Of a stretch of DNA of 30,664 bases, positions 7,837-16,706 are shown in pieces. The stretch comes from an uncultured beta proteobacterium (GTDB lineage Bacteria > Pseudomonadota > Gammaproteobacteria > Burkholderiales > Burkholderiaceae_C), in contig CAIQEX010000345.1 of assembly GCA_903870955.1 (NCBI GenBank), positions 1 through 30,664 of the forward strand. Reading direction: 5' to 3'. The notes under the pieces are model-generated. The model did not search any database. It had not been told where the DNA came from and saw nothing but the letters and a program-made list of their open reading frames with translations. Numbering within the stretch: position 1 is the first letter of the stretch; every line of letters begins with the position of its first letter. The position numbers and the translations under genes were made by a program.

Positions 7837-9207
7837 ATGACCGTCGCGAACATTAACCAGTTCATACAGCACCTGCATGCTGCGTTTGAAGGGTTGCGCG
7901 TGAATGTCCCAATGCCGGAAATAGAGAAGATGGCCGTGCTGGTCCATAGCGCCATGGAAAGCCCGCGTCGGCGCTATCACTGTTCTGCGCATGCGCTGTA
8001 TATGTGTGAAGGCATGAACCCACGCCAGGTGTTGGCGGCGGTTTTTCATGACCTGGTTTATTACCAACTGGACGGTGGTTTTCCAGCGCGGGTCACGCAT
8101 CTTTTGACACCCTTGGTAAGCCAGCAAAAAGATGATCTGGTGTTGCTTAAAGTGAGCGGCCAGGACCGCGGCATGCAACTTTGCTTTCAGCTTTTTGGTT
8201 TCAGCGCTGGCCAGGTGCTGCCGCTGTTTCGGGGTATGAATGAATTTCTGAGTGCTGCAGTGGCCGTTCGCCTGCTGGAGCCTTATCTGGCGCAGGCTGA
8301 TTTAATTGCAGTCGTGGCGTGCATCGAAGCGACGGTGCCTTTTCGGGCCCCACAGGCTGATGGTCAGGATTGCGCCGGGCTGCTTGCTTCGCGCGTCCGG
8401 CATCAGGCGCGCCTTTGCCTGGGTTTGTCCGAAGACGCAGCACTTGACGCGTACACAGACGCCGTGATGTGCGATGCCATTGCCATTGCCAACCGCGACG
8501 TCAGCGGCTTTGCAGAATCGAGTCCAGCCAAATTTGTCTCTGCCACCTGGTTGCTGATCGAAGAGTCCAACGCGCCGTTGGCGGCGGTCGGGGTTTATAC
8601 CCTGCGCGACTACCGTGAAGCACTGAGCCGCATGCAAATTTTTCTAAATGGACTTGAACCTGAGCGGGTGTTCACGCACTATGCGGGTTTCCCGCAAGCC
8701 GATAAATTTAAACGGCTGACACGCGCTGCCGCTTTGAATATTTCCTTTGCGCTGTCATTTTTGCAATTAAAGATAACCTCCATTTCCATTATTGAAGCAC
8801 TGGCCCTTGAAACGGGTGGCAATTGCCCGGTGTCCATGTTTCTTGGAGATATTCGGAGCGCCGTGGGCAAACCGGAACGGATCGAAAACTACCTGCCGAT
8901 CGGGCCGGAACCGCAGGACTTGGACCCCCAAGTTCTTCACGTTCTGGAAAAAGGTCGGCCTGAAGACTCCAGAAACGACCTGACTATTTCCCCGTTGACG
9001 GCCTATATGTACCGCTGCCTGGGCGCAGCGGGCAGTGCCGGCGCCTTGTCTCGTGCCCAAGCCATGGCAAAGGGAGAACTGCTGCCCGCACAGTTTCTGG
9101 CCACATTGCCGCCGGACATGCTGGCTAGCATGATTGACGCCTGTGCCCGGATTGCAATCTCACGCCGGGACCCATTGGTCAAACTCAGGTCCAGCCTGCA
9201 AAGGTAA
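7837..9207 (+). CDS. Uncharacterised protein with HD-like N-terminal region
   Basis: The 456-residue protein has no signal peptide or obvious membrane helix. Near the N-terminus, YHCSAHALYM (His48, His52) is followed by LAAVFHDLVYYQL (His71-Asp72). This H...HD pattern and spacing resemble HD-superfamily metal-dependent phosphohydrolases such as the COG4339 type. The remaining 350 residues are helical-looking and unrecognised. GGAGGG ends two bases before the ATG, which is tight but usable. It starts 94 bases from the divergent cyclase and ends 35 bases before the large sensor kinase, so it probably forms an operon with the kinase. Hydrolysis of a nucleotide second messenger is an attractive but unproven idea. 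Confidence 0.65.
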   Translation: MTVANINQFIQHLHAAFEGLRVNVPMPEIEKMAVLVHSAMESPRRRYHCSAHALYMCEGMNPRQVLAAVFHDLVYYQLDGGFPARVTHLLTPLVSQQKDDLVLLKVSGQDRGMQLCFQLFGFSAGQVLPLFRGMNEFLSAAVAVRLLEPYLAQADLIAVVACIEATVPFRAPQADGQDCAGLLASRVRHQARLCLGLSEDAALDAYTDAVMCDAIAIANRDVSGFAESSPAKFVSATWLLIEESNAPLAAVGVYTLRDYREALSRMQIFLNGLEPERVFTHYAGFPQADKFKRLTRAAALNISFALSFLQLKITSISIIEALALETGGNCPVSMFLGDIRSAVGKPERIENYLPIGPEPQDLDPQVLHVLEKGRPEDSRNDLTISPLTAYMYRCLGAAGSAGALSRAQAMAKGELLPAQFLATLPPDMLASMIDACARIAISRRDPLVKLRSSLQR

Positions 9208-9242
9208 ATCAATGCGTAGATTGATGAAAAATATGTGGACTG

Positions 9243-12200
9243 ATGGGTTATCCTCATTTAATGCTGTCAGCAAAGCTTATACGCTTGAAATATCCACGTT
9301 TTTTGCCCATTGTTTTAATGTGGATCGGCATTGCCTTGAGTGGTTATCTGGGCGACCTGCTACAACAACGCGCCCAATTTGCCTGGGCACAAACAGCGCA
9401 GCGTGACACAAGCCAGCAGGCGGCGACATGGGTATCCTGGATCGATGAAAGCCTGGATACCCTGTCCGGTCTGGTCTTGTTGGTGGAAAACATGCCCATG
9501 CTGGATCAGCAAACATTCAACCAGGCCGTCGAGAGCAAAAACACGCGCAGCACGCTTGAACTCATATCGGCCAAAGCGGTCCTGGACTTGCATGCCGGTG
9601 TCTGGACCACGCGCTTTGCCGCAACCGAACCCGAGCCCGATGCGGACTACCCAGCTGAAGGCCAAGCTGCCCCACAAGCTTTGGTGGACATCCTTCAAAA
9701 GGCCAAAGAACACCGAAACGAATGGTTTATGTCCGCACCTTTTGGCAGCGGTGCCGTCAGGAAGCATGTGTATTTGGTGCAGATACCCTCCCGTCGGGAA
9801 AACGTTGCAATTGCCGCCGTGCTGGATCTTGAGCGCTCGATTGACGCCCTGCTTGCCAGTGGCAATGTGGGCAAACTGGAACTGGACTTACAGCTTCAAC
9901 CCGATGGAAGTCAATCGCCACAGTCTGTGCATGGTTCCGGAAAATCGGTGGTCGCCGCGTTGGAAAGCAGAAACGCACTCCGTACGGCGCATGCCCAGTT
10001 TCATTTCAATTGGCTGGTTTCCGAGCAATATGCTGGCGGTTTTGATAAGTCCCTGACGCGCAGCGTGTGGGCCATCGGTGGACTGCTCAGTCTGCTCATT
10101 GCGTTTTATGTGGACAGCTTGCGCAAAAAGAATGTCCTGATCCAGCAACGCGTGGACGCCGCGACCCAGGACCTGCAAAAAGTCATGGAGGACTTGCGAA
10201 AACAAGAAGCCCAACTGCGCAATATATTGGACGCCAGCCCATTGGGTATTGCAATGTCCGTTGAAGGCATTGCGCGCATGGCAAATCCGGCCATGAACAA
10301 AATGTTCAATGTGGTGAAAGGTAGCTTCATCCCCGCGCTGTATGTAGACCCCTTGATTCGCACGCGCATTCGCACGCAACTATTTGCCGAAGGCAGCGTG
10401 CGCGGTATCGAGTTGCAGATGTTCAATGCCTCGGGTGAAGTGCGCGACTATCTGGCCACCTACATGCTCACCGACTATGAAGGTGAGACAGCGGTCCTCG
10501 GTTGGGTACTGGACATTACCGACCTGAAAACTGCCGAGCAAAGAGCCCGACTGGCCCAAGAAGCCGCGGAAGACGCCACACAAGCCAAGTCCGACTTTCT
10601 TGCCAACATGAGTCACGAAATTCGTACCCCGATGAACGCCATTATTGGTCTGTCCGGTTTGGCACTGAAAAACGAAATGCCCCCACGCATTCGCGACTAT
10701 GTCAGCAAGATCAAGCAAAGCGGCGAGCATCTGCTGAACATCATCAACGACATACTCGACTTCTCAAAAATAGAATCCGGGAAATTGGAAATCGAAGCCA
10801 TTCCCTTTGATCTGGAAGCAGTTATCGAAAACGTAGTGACTCTGGTTTCCAGAGATGCAGAGGAAAAAGGTCTGGAACTATTGTGTTGCGTCGACCCTAA
10901 GATTCCCAGGTCACTGATTGGCGACCCCTTACGCATTAGCCAGATCCTCATCAACTACGCCAATAACGCGGTCAAATTTACCCTGCAGGGTGAGATACGC
11001 CTGGACATCTCGATCGACGCAATCCACGAATCAGAAATACAGTTGCGTTTCGCAGTATCGGATACAGGGATAGGTTTGAGCGAAGAGCAGATCGGTCGGC
11101 TATTCAAAAGTTTTGTGCAGGCCGACACCTCCACGACACGCAATTATGGAGGCACGGGTCTGGGCTTGGCGGTCAGCAAAAGTCTGGCCCATGCGATGGA
11201 CGGCGAGGTGGGCGTAACCAGCATGCCCGGCGAAGGCTCCACCTTCTGGTTCTCAGCCAAGCTAGAAATTGGATCGCTGGAAAAAATAGGTTTCACGCCC
11301 AGCATCGACCTGCATGGACGCCGCGTCCTGGTGGTGGATGACAACGAGTCCGCCGCGCTGATCCTGTGTGAGATGCTGCAGGAACTGGGCTTTGCGGTAC
11401 AGCACGTGAACTCGGGCAAAGACGCAATCGAGTGCATACGCCAAGCCGATTCGACCGAGGCCCCCTTCGAATTTGTCATGATGGACTGGGTCATGCCTGA
11501 CATGGATGGTCTGCAGACGGCTCGCGAAATACAAGCCATGCAGCCCCACACGACACCGCTGGTAATGATGATTACGGCACACCGCCGCCAGGAACTCGTC
11601 CATGCCGCTGAAAAATTGGGCATAGAACATGTGTTGGCCAAACCGGTAAGCAACTCGTTGCTGGTGAATACGATGATGCAAATCCTGGGCCACGCCAGCA
11701 CCGGACCCAGGCTGGAGATTCACAAGCTTGACCACCATTCCTGGGAAGCCCAACTCGACAGCATTGGCGGTGCCCGTATCCTCTTGGTAGAAGACAATGA
11801 AATCAACCAGCAAGTCGCCTGCGAGTTGCTGCAGGGCGTGGGCATGGAAGTGGATGTCGCGGCGAACGGCCAAATCGCCGTGCACAACGTGGAAGCACGA
11901 AGCGCCGTGGGTCGACCCTACGATATTGTGTTGATGGACATGCAAATGCCGGTCATGGATGGTGTCACTGCCACACGACTGATTCGCGAAAACCGCAGTG
12001 CCGATACCTTGCCGATTGTGGCTATGACCGCTAACGCCATGAAAGCCGACCGTGACCGCTGCATGGCTGCCGGCATGAATGACTTTGTCACCAAACCCAT
12101 CAAGCCTGAGGAACTTTGGCGGGCTTTGCTGCACTGGGTTCGCATGCGCGATGGCCTGGGCCAGAATGCGAAACGACGACCCCAATCCACCGCCAGCGAA

Positions 12201-12827
12201 GCACTGAACAGTACCGAAGTTCTGCAAGCGCTGCGCCTCGTTGCTGGGTTGGACGTGGACCTCGGTTTGCTGCGCACCAGCAACAACCCTGGCTTTTATG
12301 CGTCGATGCTGCGCAAGTTCGTGGCCTCGCAGCAGGACGCCGCTGAGCGCATACAAGAAGCCCTGCTGGCTCTGGATACGGATACGGCAGAGCGCCTTGC
12401 CCACACGCTGAAAAGTGTGGCGGGCAACCTCGGGGCCAGCACCCTGCAAGATGCAGCCGACACCTTGGAAAGCAGCCTGCGCCGGGGGCAACACAGCCGT
12501 GCCATTCAGACGGCGCTGGATGGGGTGGAGGCACTCTTGGTGCCACTGGTTCGCAACCTGAAAGACACGCCTGGACTTATTGACGTGTTAACTGCAACCC
12601 GACCGAAAGACCTGACGGAAGACGAAAAGATTGCCGCGCAAGAGGTTGCAGGCCGCATCAGACTTTGCTTGCAGGAAGACGATGCCGGTGCCAGTGAGTT
12701 GTGGGATGAAAACGCTGCCGCACTCAGGGCGCTCTACCCCAACGGGGTGGCCATCGAAACGGCCATTGGCAATTTTGAGTTTGAGACGGCACTGACCCTC
12801 ATGGCTATCGATGCCGTTACGCAATAA
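9243..12827 (+). CDS. Hybrid sensor histidine kinase with two receiver domains and HPt
   Basis: This is a 1194-residue inner-membrane phosphorelay protein. Domain order: membrane helix at about 20-38; periplasmic sensor at about 40-272; second helix at about 273-292; coiled coil at about 295-325; PAS at about 325-430; HisKA with NMSHEIRTPMNAIIG (phospho-acceptor His458); HATPase_c with the N-box around Asn575, SDTGIGL around 606-612 and the GGTGLGL box; receiver 1 at about 694-815 (Asp748); receiver 2 at about 845-965 (Asp899, Lys951); and an HPt domain near AHTLKSVAGNLGA (His1054). All catalytic residues are present. The family sends phosphate from His458 to a receiver, then HPt, then an external partner, but no separate response regulator lies in the window. 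An in-frame stop lies upstream at 9225; ATG 9261 is an alternative start. Confidence 0.92.
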   Translation: MGYPHLMLSAKLIRLKYPRFLPIVLMWIGIALSGYLGDLLQQRAQFAWAQTAQRDTSQQAATWVSWIDESLDTLSGLVLLVENMPMLDQQTFNQAVESKNTRSTLELISAKAVLDLHAGVWTTRFAATEPEPDADYPAEGQAAPQALVDILQKAKEHRNEWFMSAPFGSGAVRKHVYLVQIPSRRENVAIAAVLDLERSIDALLASGNVGKLELDLQLQPDGSQSPQSVHGSGKSVVAALESRNALRTAHAQFHFNWLVSEQYAGGFDKSLTRSVWAIGGLLSLLIAFYVDSLRKKNVLIQQRVDAATQDLQKVMEDLRKQEAQLRNILDASPLGIAMSVEGIARMANPAMNKMFNVVKGSFIPALYVDPLIRTRIRTQLFAEGSVRGIELQMFNASGEVRDYLATYMLTDYEGETAVLGWVLDITDLKTAEQRARLAQEAAEDATQAKSDFLANMSHEIRTPMNAIIGLSGLALKNEMPPRIRDYVSKIKQSGEHLLNIINDILDFSKIESGKLEIEAIPFDLEAVIENVVTLVSRDAEEKGLELLCCVDPKIPRSLIGDPLRISQILINYANNAVKFTLQGEIRLDISIDAIHESEIQLRFAVSDTGIGLSEEQIGRLFKSFVQADTSTTRNYGGTGLGLAVSKSLAHAMDGEVGVTSMPGEGSTFWFSAKLEIGSLEKIGFTPSIDLHGRRVLVVDDNESAALILCEMLQELGFAVQHVNSGKDAIECIRQADSTEAPFEFVMMDWVMPDMDGLQTAREIQAMQPHTTPLVMMITAHRRQELVHAAEKLGIEHVLAKPVSNSLLVNTMMQILGHASTGPRLEIHKLDHHSWEAQLDSIGGARILLVEDNEINQQVACELLQGVGMEVDVAANGQIAVHNVEARSAVGRPYDIVLMDMQMPVMDGVTATRLIRENRSADTLPIVAMTANAMKADRDRCMAAGMNDFVTKPIKPEELWRALLHWVRMRDGLGQNAKRRPQSTASEALNSTEVLQALRLVAGLDVDLGLLRTSNNPGFYASMLRKFVASQQDAAERIQEALLALDTDTAERLAHTLKSVAGNLGASTLQDAADTLESSLRRGQHSRAIQTALDGVEALLVPLVRNLKDTPGLIDVLTATRPKDLTEDEKIAAQEVAGRIRLCLQEDDAGASELWDENAAALRALYPNGVAIETAIGNFEFETALTLMAIDAVTQ

Positions 12828-12869
12828 TCTAGTCTGCGTAAATATGTGCTGTCCGGAAAGGATTTTCAG

Positions 12870-14078
12870 ATGAAAACCGCCTTATCTAACTTGCGCCATA
12901 TGCTTTTGCGATGCTTCATTTTGGCTGTTATGGCTGCGATGCCAAGCATCGGTTGTTCGGGAGAGTTGTACCCCTCAGGCAAAGTACGTACAAACCAGCA
13001 ATTCGAATATCTGGAGTCGGATGCGACAGGGGGCGGTTACGCAATATTCCAGGGCGGAAGACCCTGGCGGATTGCTGCGGCAAGGGTGACCAAAAATAAT
13101 GCCGACGTTGGCATTTCTCAGATACAAATGATCAGCCCTATGGGCAATGCATATTTTGCAGAAATGCTCATTACCATTTCGCTCGGTGGAGGTGATACCA
13201 ATTCGCGTACCTACTTTGGTGGCGATCCATGCGCATCGAGTGTGCAGGCCTTGGTTAAACTGAATAAGGGCGCAGGAACGAACGACAACTGTCTTTCCAT
13301 CAAGCCCCTTACTGTCAATATACAAGGCAAGTCCGTTCCCACCATGGAGTTCAAGATTCGCAATAGCCAGTCTTCAACTCGCTTGTACGATATCAGTTTG
13401 CTTTTGGCGTTGGAAAAACTGGGTTTTCCAAACTCGAAAGACGCTGACTGGGGCCCCGATCAAATAATCAATGATGCCGCCAAGAAGCAATTCATCAAGA
13501 ATATAGCCACCTGGGGTGAGCAACTCCAGGACGCCGTAAATCTGGCGTTGGCTTTTAGTAAGCCTCAGGATGTTTTCCAAAAAGTACCGTCCATCGATAC
13601 GCTACTAGCGACTGAGCCCTCAGTTGCGGCTACGCCAAGTCCATTTTCTTTATCGCTTACTGCACAAGTCACCGAATATGGAATCTACAACCGAGGCGTA
13701 GAAAAAATATATGCCGACCCTTCATCCCCTTCCGGTCAATCGCGCTCATCAAACGGATTTCAACTGCTCACATCAACCCAGATCGTTCCGCTTGATCCAG
13801 GAACCAGTTTCGGTTTTTGCTACAAGATCAGTGGTTATCCAGCAGGCGCAAACCCAAAAGTCGTTGTCGTAGCCGAACATCCCGCATTTTCTGCACCGGG
13901 CGCACCAGCCTCAACACACCATGATTTTGTTCGACACCTGGTTCCTGTCAATGGTGTCATGACTGACTGCTCAGGATATGGGTTTGATCATCCCTATGAA
14001 CTGGTTCCTGGGCCTTGGACTTTTTCCGTGGTTGTGGATGGCAACACCTTACTGACACAATCTTTCGTTGCGCAGTAA
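12870..14078 (+). CDS. Secreted protein with C-terminal DUF3859 domain
   Basis: I chose ATG 12870 because GGAAAGGA (12855-12862) sits seven bases upstream and the product then starts with a charged n-region and a hydrophobic signal sequence (MKTALSNLRHMLLRCFILA). The Cys in PSIGC is not in a canonical lipobox, so secretion to the periplasm is more likely than lipidation. The last 120 residues match the DUF3859 pattern as I remember it: EYGIYN, YADPSSPSGQSR, PLDPGTSFGFCYKI, then YGFDHPYELVPGPWTFSV. The first 270 residues are unrecognised. Base composition is lower in G+C than its neighbours (two 60-base lines hand-counted at about 42 and 50 percent), a possible sign of transfer. Function is unknown. 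Confidence 0.7.
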   Translation: MKTALSNLRHMLLRCFILAVMAAMPSIGCSGELYPSGKVRTNQQFEYLESDATGGGYAIFQGGRPWRIAAARVTKNNADVGISQIQMISPMGNAYFAEMLITISLGGGDTNSRTYFGGDPCASSVQALVKLNKGAGTNDNCLSIKPLTVNIQGKSVPTMEFKIRNSQSSTRLYDISLLLALEKLGFPNSKDADWGPDQIINDAAKKQFIKNIATWGEQLQDAVNLALAFSKPQDVFQKVPSIDTLLATEPSVAATPSPFSLSLTAQVTEYGIYNRGVEKIYADPSSPSGQSRSSNGFQLLTSTQIVPLDPGTSFGFCYKISGYPAGANPKVVVVAEHPAFSAPGAPASTHHDFVRHLVPVNGVMTDCSGYGFDHPYELVPGPWTFSVVVDGNTLLTQSFVAQ

Positions 14079-14347
14079 GCGGCGCTACTTCGGTGCCTCC
14101 TACTCGCTGCGAAAATTCTCAGGATCGACACTTAGTTAAAAAAAGCAAAATGGTCGGGCTTCGGTATATCTTCTTCACGTCCAATCTTCTGTCTATTTGA
14201 TTGGAATGCAGAGTTAAGCGCTACTCAAATACGAGGGGACGTCGGGGGTGCGGCAATCTGCAGCAGATTTTGCGCTACTTGCCAACTTCGCTATCGTATG
14301 GCGTAAGTGCTACATTGCGATAACTTTGACAACCACATAACTCCTTC
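14079..14347. other. Intergenic stretch without recognisable gene
   Basis: This is 269 bases of comparatively A+T-rich sequence between the DUF3859 gene and the CopD-like gene. It contains the octamer GCGCTACT three times (about 14083, 14219 and 14271), but I see no hairpin terminator, tRNA or convincing coding frame. A promoter for the downstream gene should lie here, but no strong sigma-70 match was picked out. Confidence 0.4.
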
Positions 14348-14800
14348 ATGCATCCGATCTTTTTATTCTTGCATTTGGCTGGCGTTGTGCTCTGGGTTGG
14401 CGGCATGTTTTTCGCTTGGGTATGCCTGCGACCGGTTGCCGCAGCGCAGTTGCAACCTCCCGCACGCCTTGCGCTATGGTCGTCAGTATTCGCTCGATTT
14501 TTTCCATGGGTTTGGGCGGCTGTCGTTGCAATTTTGTGTAGCGGCCTGGCAACTTTGCGATTCGTTGGCATGTCGCATGCGCCGCTGCATTGGCACCTCA
14601 TGCTGCTGCTCGGGCTCATCATGTGCGGCATCTTTGTATACGTCTTTGTCGCCCCATACCAGAAGCTGAAGTCCGCCGTAGCGGTTCAGGACTGGCCCAC
14701 TGGAGGAGCGGCCTTGGGTCGGATTCGCCAGCTAATTGGAATCAATTTGACTCTTGGCTTGGCAACTATCGCAGTAGCCTCGCTTGGGCGATTAATCTGA
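14348..14800 (+). CDS. CopD-like integral membrane protein
   Basis: The 150-residue product contains about four hydrophobic helices. It begins HPIFLFLHLAGVVLWVGGM, where the His in the first helix and the WVGGMFF segment are typical of small CopD-family (PF05425-like) membrane proteins. These are often annotated as copper-resistance or haem-binding membrane proteins, and their biochemical role is generally unproven. Its position beside TlpA-like and TrxC genes fits a copper or redox theme in the envelope, which is inference. No strong ribosome-binding site precedes the ATG at 14348. Length is normal for the small version of the family. Confidence 0.7.
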   Translation: MHPIFLFLHLAGVVLWVGGMFFAWVCLRPVAAAQLQPPARLALWSSVFARFFPWVWAAVVAILCSGLATLRFVGMSHAPLHWHLMLLLGLIMCGIFVYVFVAPYQKLKSAVAVQDWPTGGAALGRIRQLIGINLTLGLATIAVASLGRLI

Positions 14801-14970
14801 AACTGGCAATAGCCTAGCGCTGGAGCTAATTCAGGGCTACCTCAACCACGCACTTCAGGTGGATGCTGTCGCCATGGAGACGATAGCGAGCCGGTTCGAG
14901 ATTCACGTGCATCTCTCCCTCCTTGTCACAACCCCGTACAACGCTCAAAGACCATGCGCTGCTTGGCCGG

Positions 14971-15783
14971 TCAATGACGCGTTTGGCAACACCGCTGCAA
15001 TTGCATAGAAAGTACGGTCTCGGAAATGAGTCCCTGGTGGCTATACAGCAAGCGACCGTTTTCACCATAGATAAGCGTCATTGGAAGTGCGTTGGAATCC
15101 ATAGCCTTGCCTAGCAAGTTATCTACATCAATCAGCACTTGATCCAGATGGAAGGGACTCGCACGCATGTATTTTCGGACTACCTCCAGCGACTCCCCTT
15201 GGTTCACGAACACGAAGCTGACATTTGGATGCACACCCTGGGCACGCGAAAGTGCGGGCATCTCCCGCTGACATGGTGGGCACCACGTCGCCCACATATT
15301 GACTACCATCGCCCGGCCATCCGCTGGTACTTCCAGAGGTTTTGATTTGCTATCCATGTCGATAAGGCTAATTGCGGGAAGCGTCTGCGGCGGCGTTCCA
15401 GTCCATCCAATGACTGAAAAAATGTGCCATGCGCCTGTGCCTGCCAACAAACCAATTAGCAAGGGCTTCAGAAGCACTGGCCGTTGTCGGACGCGCCATA
15501 CAGCCATCAAGAGTGCAGCCGTCAGTGCTGACCATGGGTCAATGCCCCCGTCGCGGATGTCGAATACTGACCACGGATCATCTTGATAGGCGGACGTCCA
15601 GATTGCCACGAACACGGCCCGACCTGTCGGCACTGCCACCAAGACCATGTCGTATAGGACATCGGAAATGCCGATCTGGCTCTTTCTACCGACTACCCAA
15701 CCCACTGCGATGGCAACAGAGGCGCATGCAAGCGCAAGAAGGTACGTCAGTTGAAACGCAAAGGGTCCTATGTTCACGTTCAT
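14971..15783 (-). CDS. TlpA-family thiol-disulfide protein with Lgt-like membrane domain
   Basis: The 270-residue protein is a fusion. Residues about 1-125 form a multi-helix membrane domain whose pattern GISDVLYDMVLVAVPTGRA, IRDGGIDPWSALTAALLM resembles a shortened prolipoprotein diacylglyceryl transferase (Lgt). Residues about 135-265 form a thioredoxin fold with MWATWCPPCQREMP (redox Cys at WCPPC 167-171) and the cis-proline segment LPMTLIYG. The thioredoxin half should face the periplasm and reduce or exchange disulfides, as in TlpA/ResA-type proteins that serve cytochrome c or oxidase copper-site maturation. Lgt activity is doubtful because the domain is short. The gene is divergent from trxC, 209 bases away. 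A weak AGAAG precedes ATG 15783. Confidence 0.8.
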   Translation of the reverse strand: MNVNIGPFAFQLTYLLALACASVAIAVGWVVGRKSQIGISDVLYDMVLVAVPTGRAVFVAIWTSAYQDDPWSVFDIRDGGIDPWSALTAALLMAVWRVRQRPVLLKPLLIGLLAGTGAWHIFSVIGWTGTPPQTLPAISLIDMDSKSKPLEVPADGRAMVVNMWATWCPPCQREMPALSRAQGVHPNVSFVFVNQGESLEVVRKYMRASPFHLDQVLIDVDNLLGKAMDSNALPMTLIYGENGRLLYSHQGLISETVLSMQLQRCCQTRH

Positions 15784-15944
15784 GTATCTTCTGACCCTTG
15801 CCCTACCAAAGAACCACTTGGCATTGGGCTGCGAGCATTAAAGGTTTGCGCGGGGTCGGCAAGTGGTGTGGTGCCGGGAGGGGTCATATTGAAAATGATG
15901 TCTTGAAATTGGCGTTTTCGGATCACATATGCGCAAAGAGTAAA

Positions 15945-15964
15945 GCATACCCCAATGGGTATGC
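15945..15964. promoter_or_regulatory. Perfect inverted repeat, CsoR-family-like operator, upstream of trxC
   Basis: GCATACCC and GGGTATGC are exact reverse complements separated by CAAT. The element lies 28 bases before the trxC ATG and between trxC and the divergent TlpA-like gene. A possible promoter with TTGAAA (15903) and ACATAT (15925) would place the repeat just after the transcription start, a typical repressor position. ATACCC...GGGTAT arms resemble operators of the CsoR/CstR/FrmR repressor family. The same half-sites occur upstream of the SQR/RND operon. Confidence 0.55.
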
Positions 15965-15992
15965 CAAATCAGAGTCCAAGGTCGGAGTCCCT

Positions 15993-16433
15993 ATGCAAAA
16001 CCATCTTCACGCGGTGTGTGCGTCGTGCAACGCCGTTAACCGCATTCCAGTCCAGCGTGACGGCAAGGAAATCAACTGCGGCAAATGTCACCAACCCCTA
16101 TTTGGTCTTGCCCCACCATCAGTCAATCAGGCTGCTTTCAATGCCCAAATTTCCAGGAGCGATGTGCCGGTTGTGGTTGATTTTTGGGCACCTTGGTGCG
16201 GGCCATGCAAAGCAATGGCTCCAGCATTCACCCAGGTATGTGCCCGCCTGGACTCCCGTGCGCGCTTTATCAAAGTGAATACCGATGATGAGCAAACATT
16301 GGGCGCTCAATATGGCATTCGCAGTATTCCCACGCTCGCCATCTTTCAATCGGGCAAAGAGATCGCTCGCACCTCAGGTGCCCAATCTGCGGCCAGCCTT
16401 GAACAGTGGATCAAACGTGCGATTGGAGGTTAA
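15993..16433 (+). CDS. trxC: Thioredoxin 2 (TrxC) with N-terminal zinc motif
   Basis: The 146-residue product begins with a zinc ribbon, CASC (Cys9, Cys12) and CGKC (Cys29, Cys32), followed by a thioredoxin fold with FWAPWCGPCKAMAP (active site WCGPC 68-72) and the cis-proline motif IRSIPTLAIF. This layout is specific to TrxC, a cytosolic disulfide reductase linked to oxidative and thiol stress. I chose ATG 15993 because GGAG lies six bases upstream and the zinc motif starts normally there; the frame is open back to 15798 but that part has no thioredoxin similarity. The inverted repeat at 15945-15964 suggests repressor control. Confidence 0.93.
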   Translation: MQNHLHAVCASCNAVNRIPVQRDGKEINCGKCHQPLFGLAPPSVNQAAFNAQISRSDVPVVVDFWAPWCGPCKAMAPAFTQVCARLDSRARFIKVNTDDEQTLGAQYGIRSIPTLAIFQSGKEIARTSGAQSAASLEQWIKRAIGG

Positions 16434-16706
16434 GTGTTCGCCACACTTAGCAAGACTTGCAGTTGGAATCCATGCGCTTTTGGTAACCAGCAAGAATGCG
16501 CTTCACCCCATTGAGCGGGAGATTTCTTATCGCAGGGGGCAAGAATCCTGATGTCTTCATGGAAAAGGCCGCGGCCCACCTTGTGATGGGTCGCAGCCAA
16601 GCCGTCGACTGAAGAAATTGCTTTTGTTGATCTGCGTTCACTGTATCGAATCCGGTTGGCTGCACCTACAAACTCAGAAGTACTCAAAATTTTGAGCTCT
16701 CAAGAC
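16434..16706. other. Intergenic stretch between convergent trxC and SQR genes
   Basis: This is 273 bases between the 3' ends of two convergent genes. It contains a perfect 14-base palindrome, CTCAAAATTTTGAG (16683-16696), overlapped by TTGAG-CT-CTCAA (16692-16703), close to the SQR stop. The palindrome could aid termination of the minus-strand operon, but a normal U-tract hairpin is not evident. Short open frames on the minus strand here show no recognisable protein. Confidence 0.4.

Noticed and set aside
11262..12494. A 410-codon minus-strand frame opposite the hybrid kinase
   Set aside because: The plus strand encodes receiver and HPt domains with all key residues; the antisense product shows no recognisable motif.
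15798..15992. N-terminal extension of the trxC frame by 65 codons
   Set aside because: It has no thioredoxin similarity, contains the operator-like palindrome, and ATG 15993 has a proper ribosome-binding site just before the zinc motif.
16430..16687. Short minus-strand frames between trxC and SQR
   Set aside because: Two overlapping frames of 72-85 codons show no recognisable protein, so they were not called as a gene or pseudogene.
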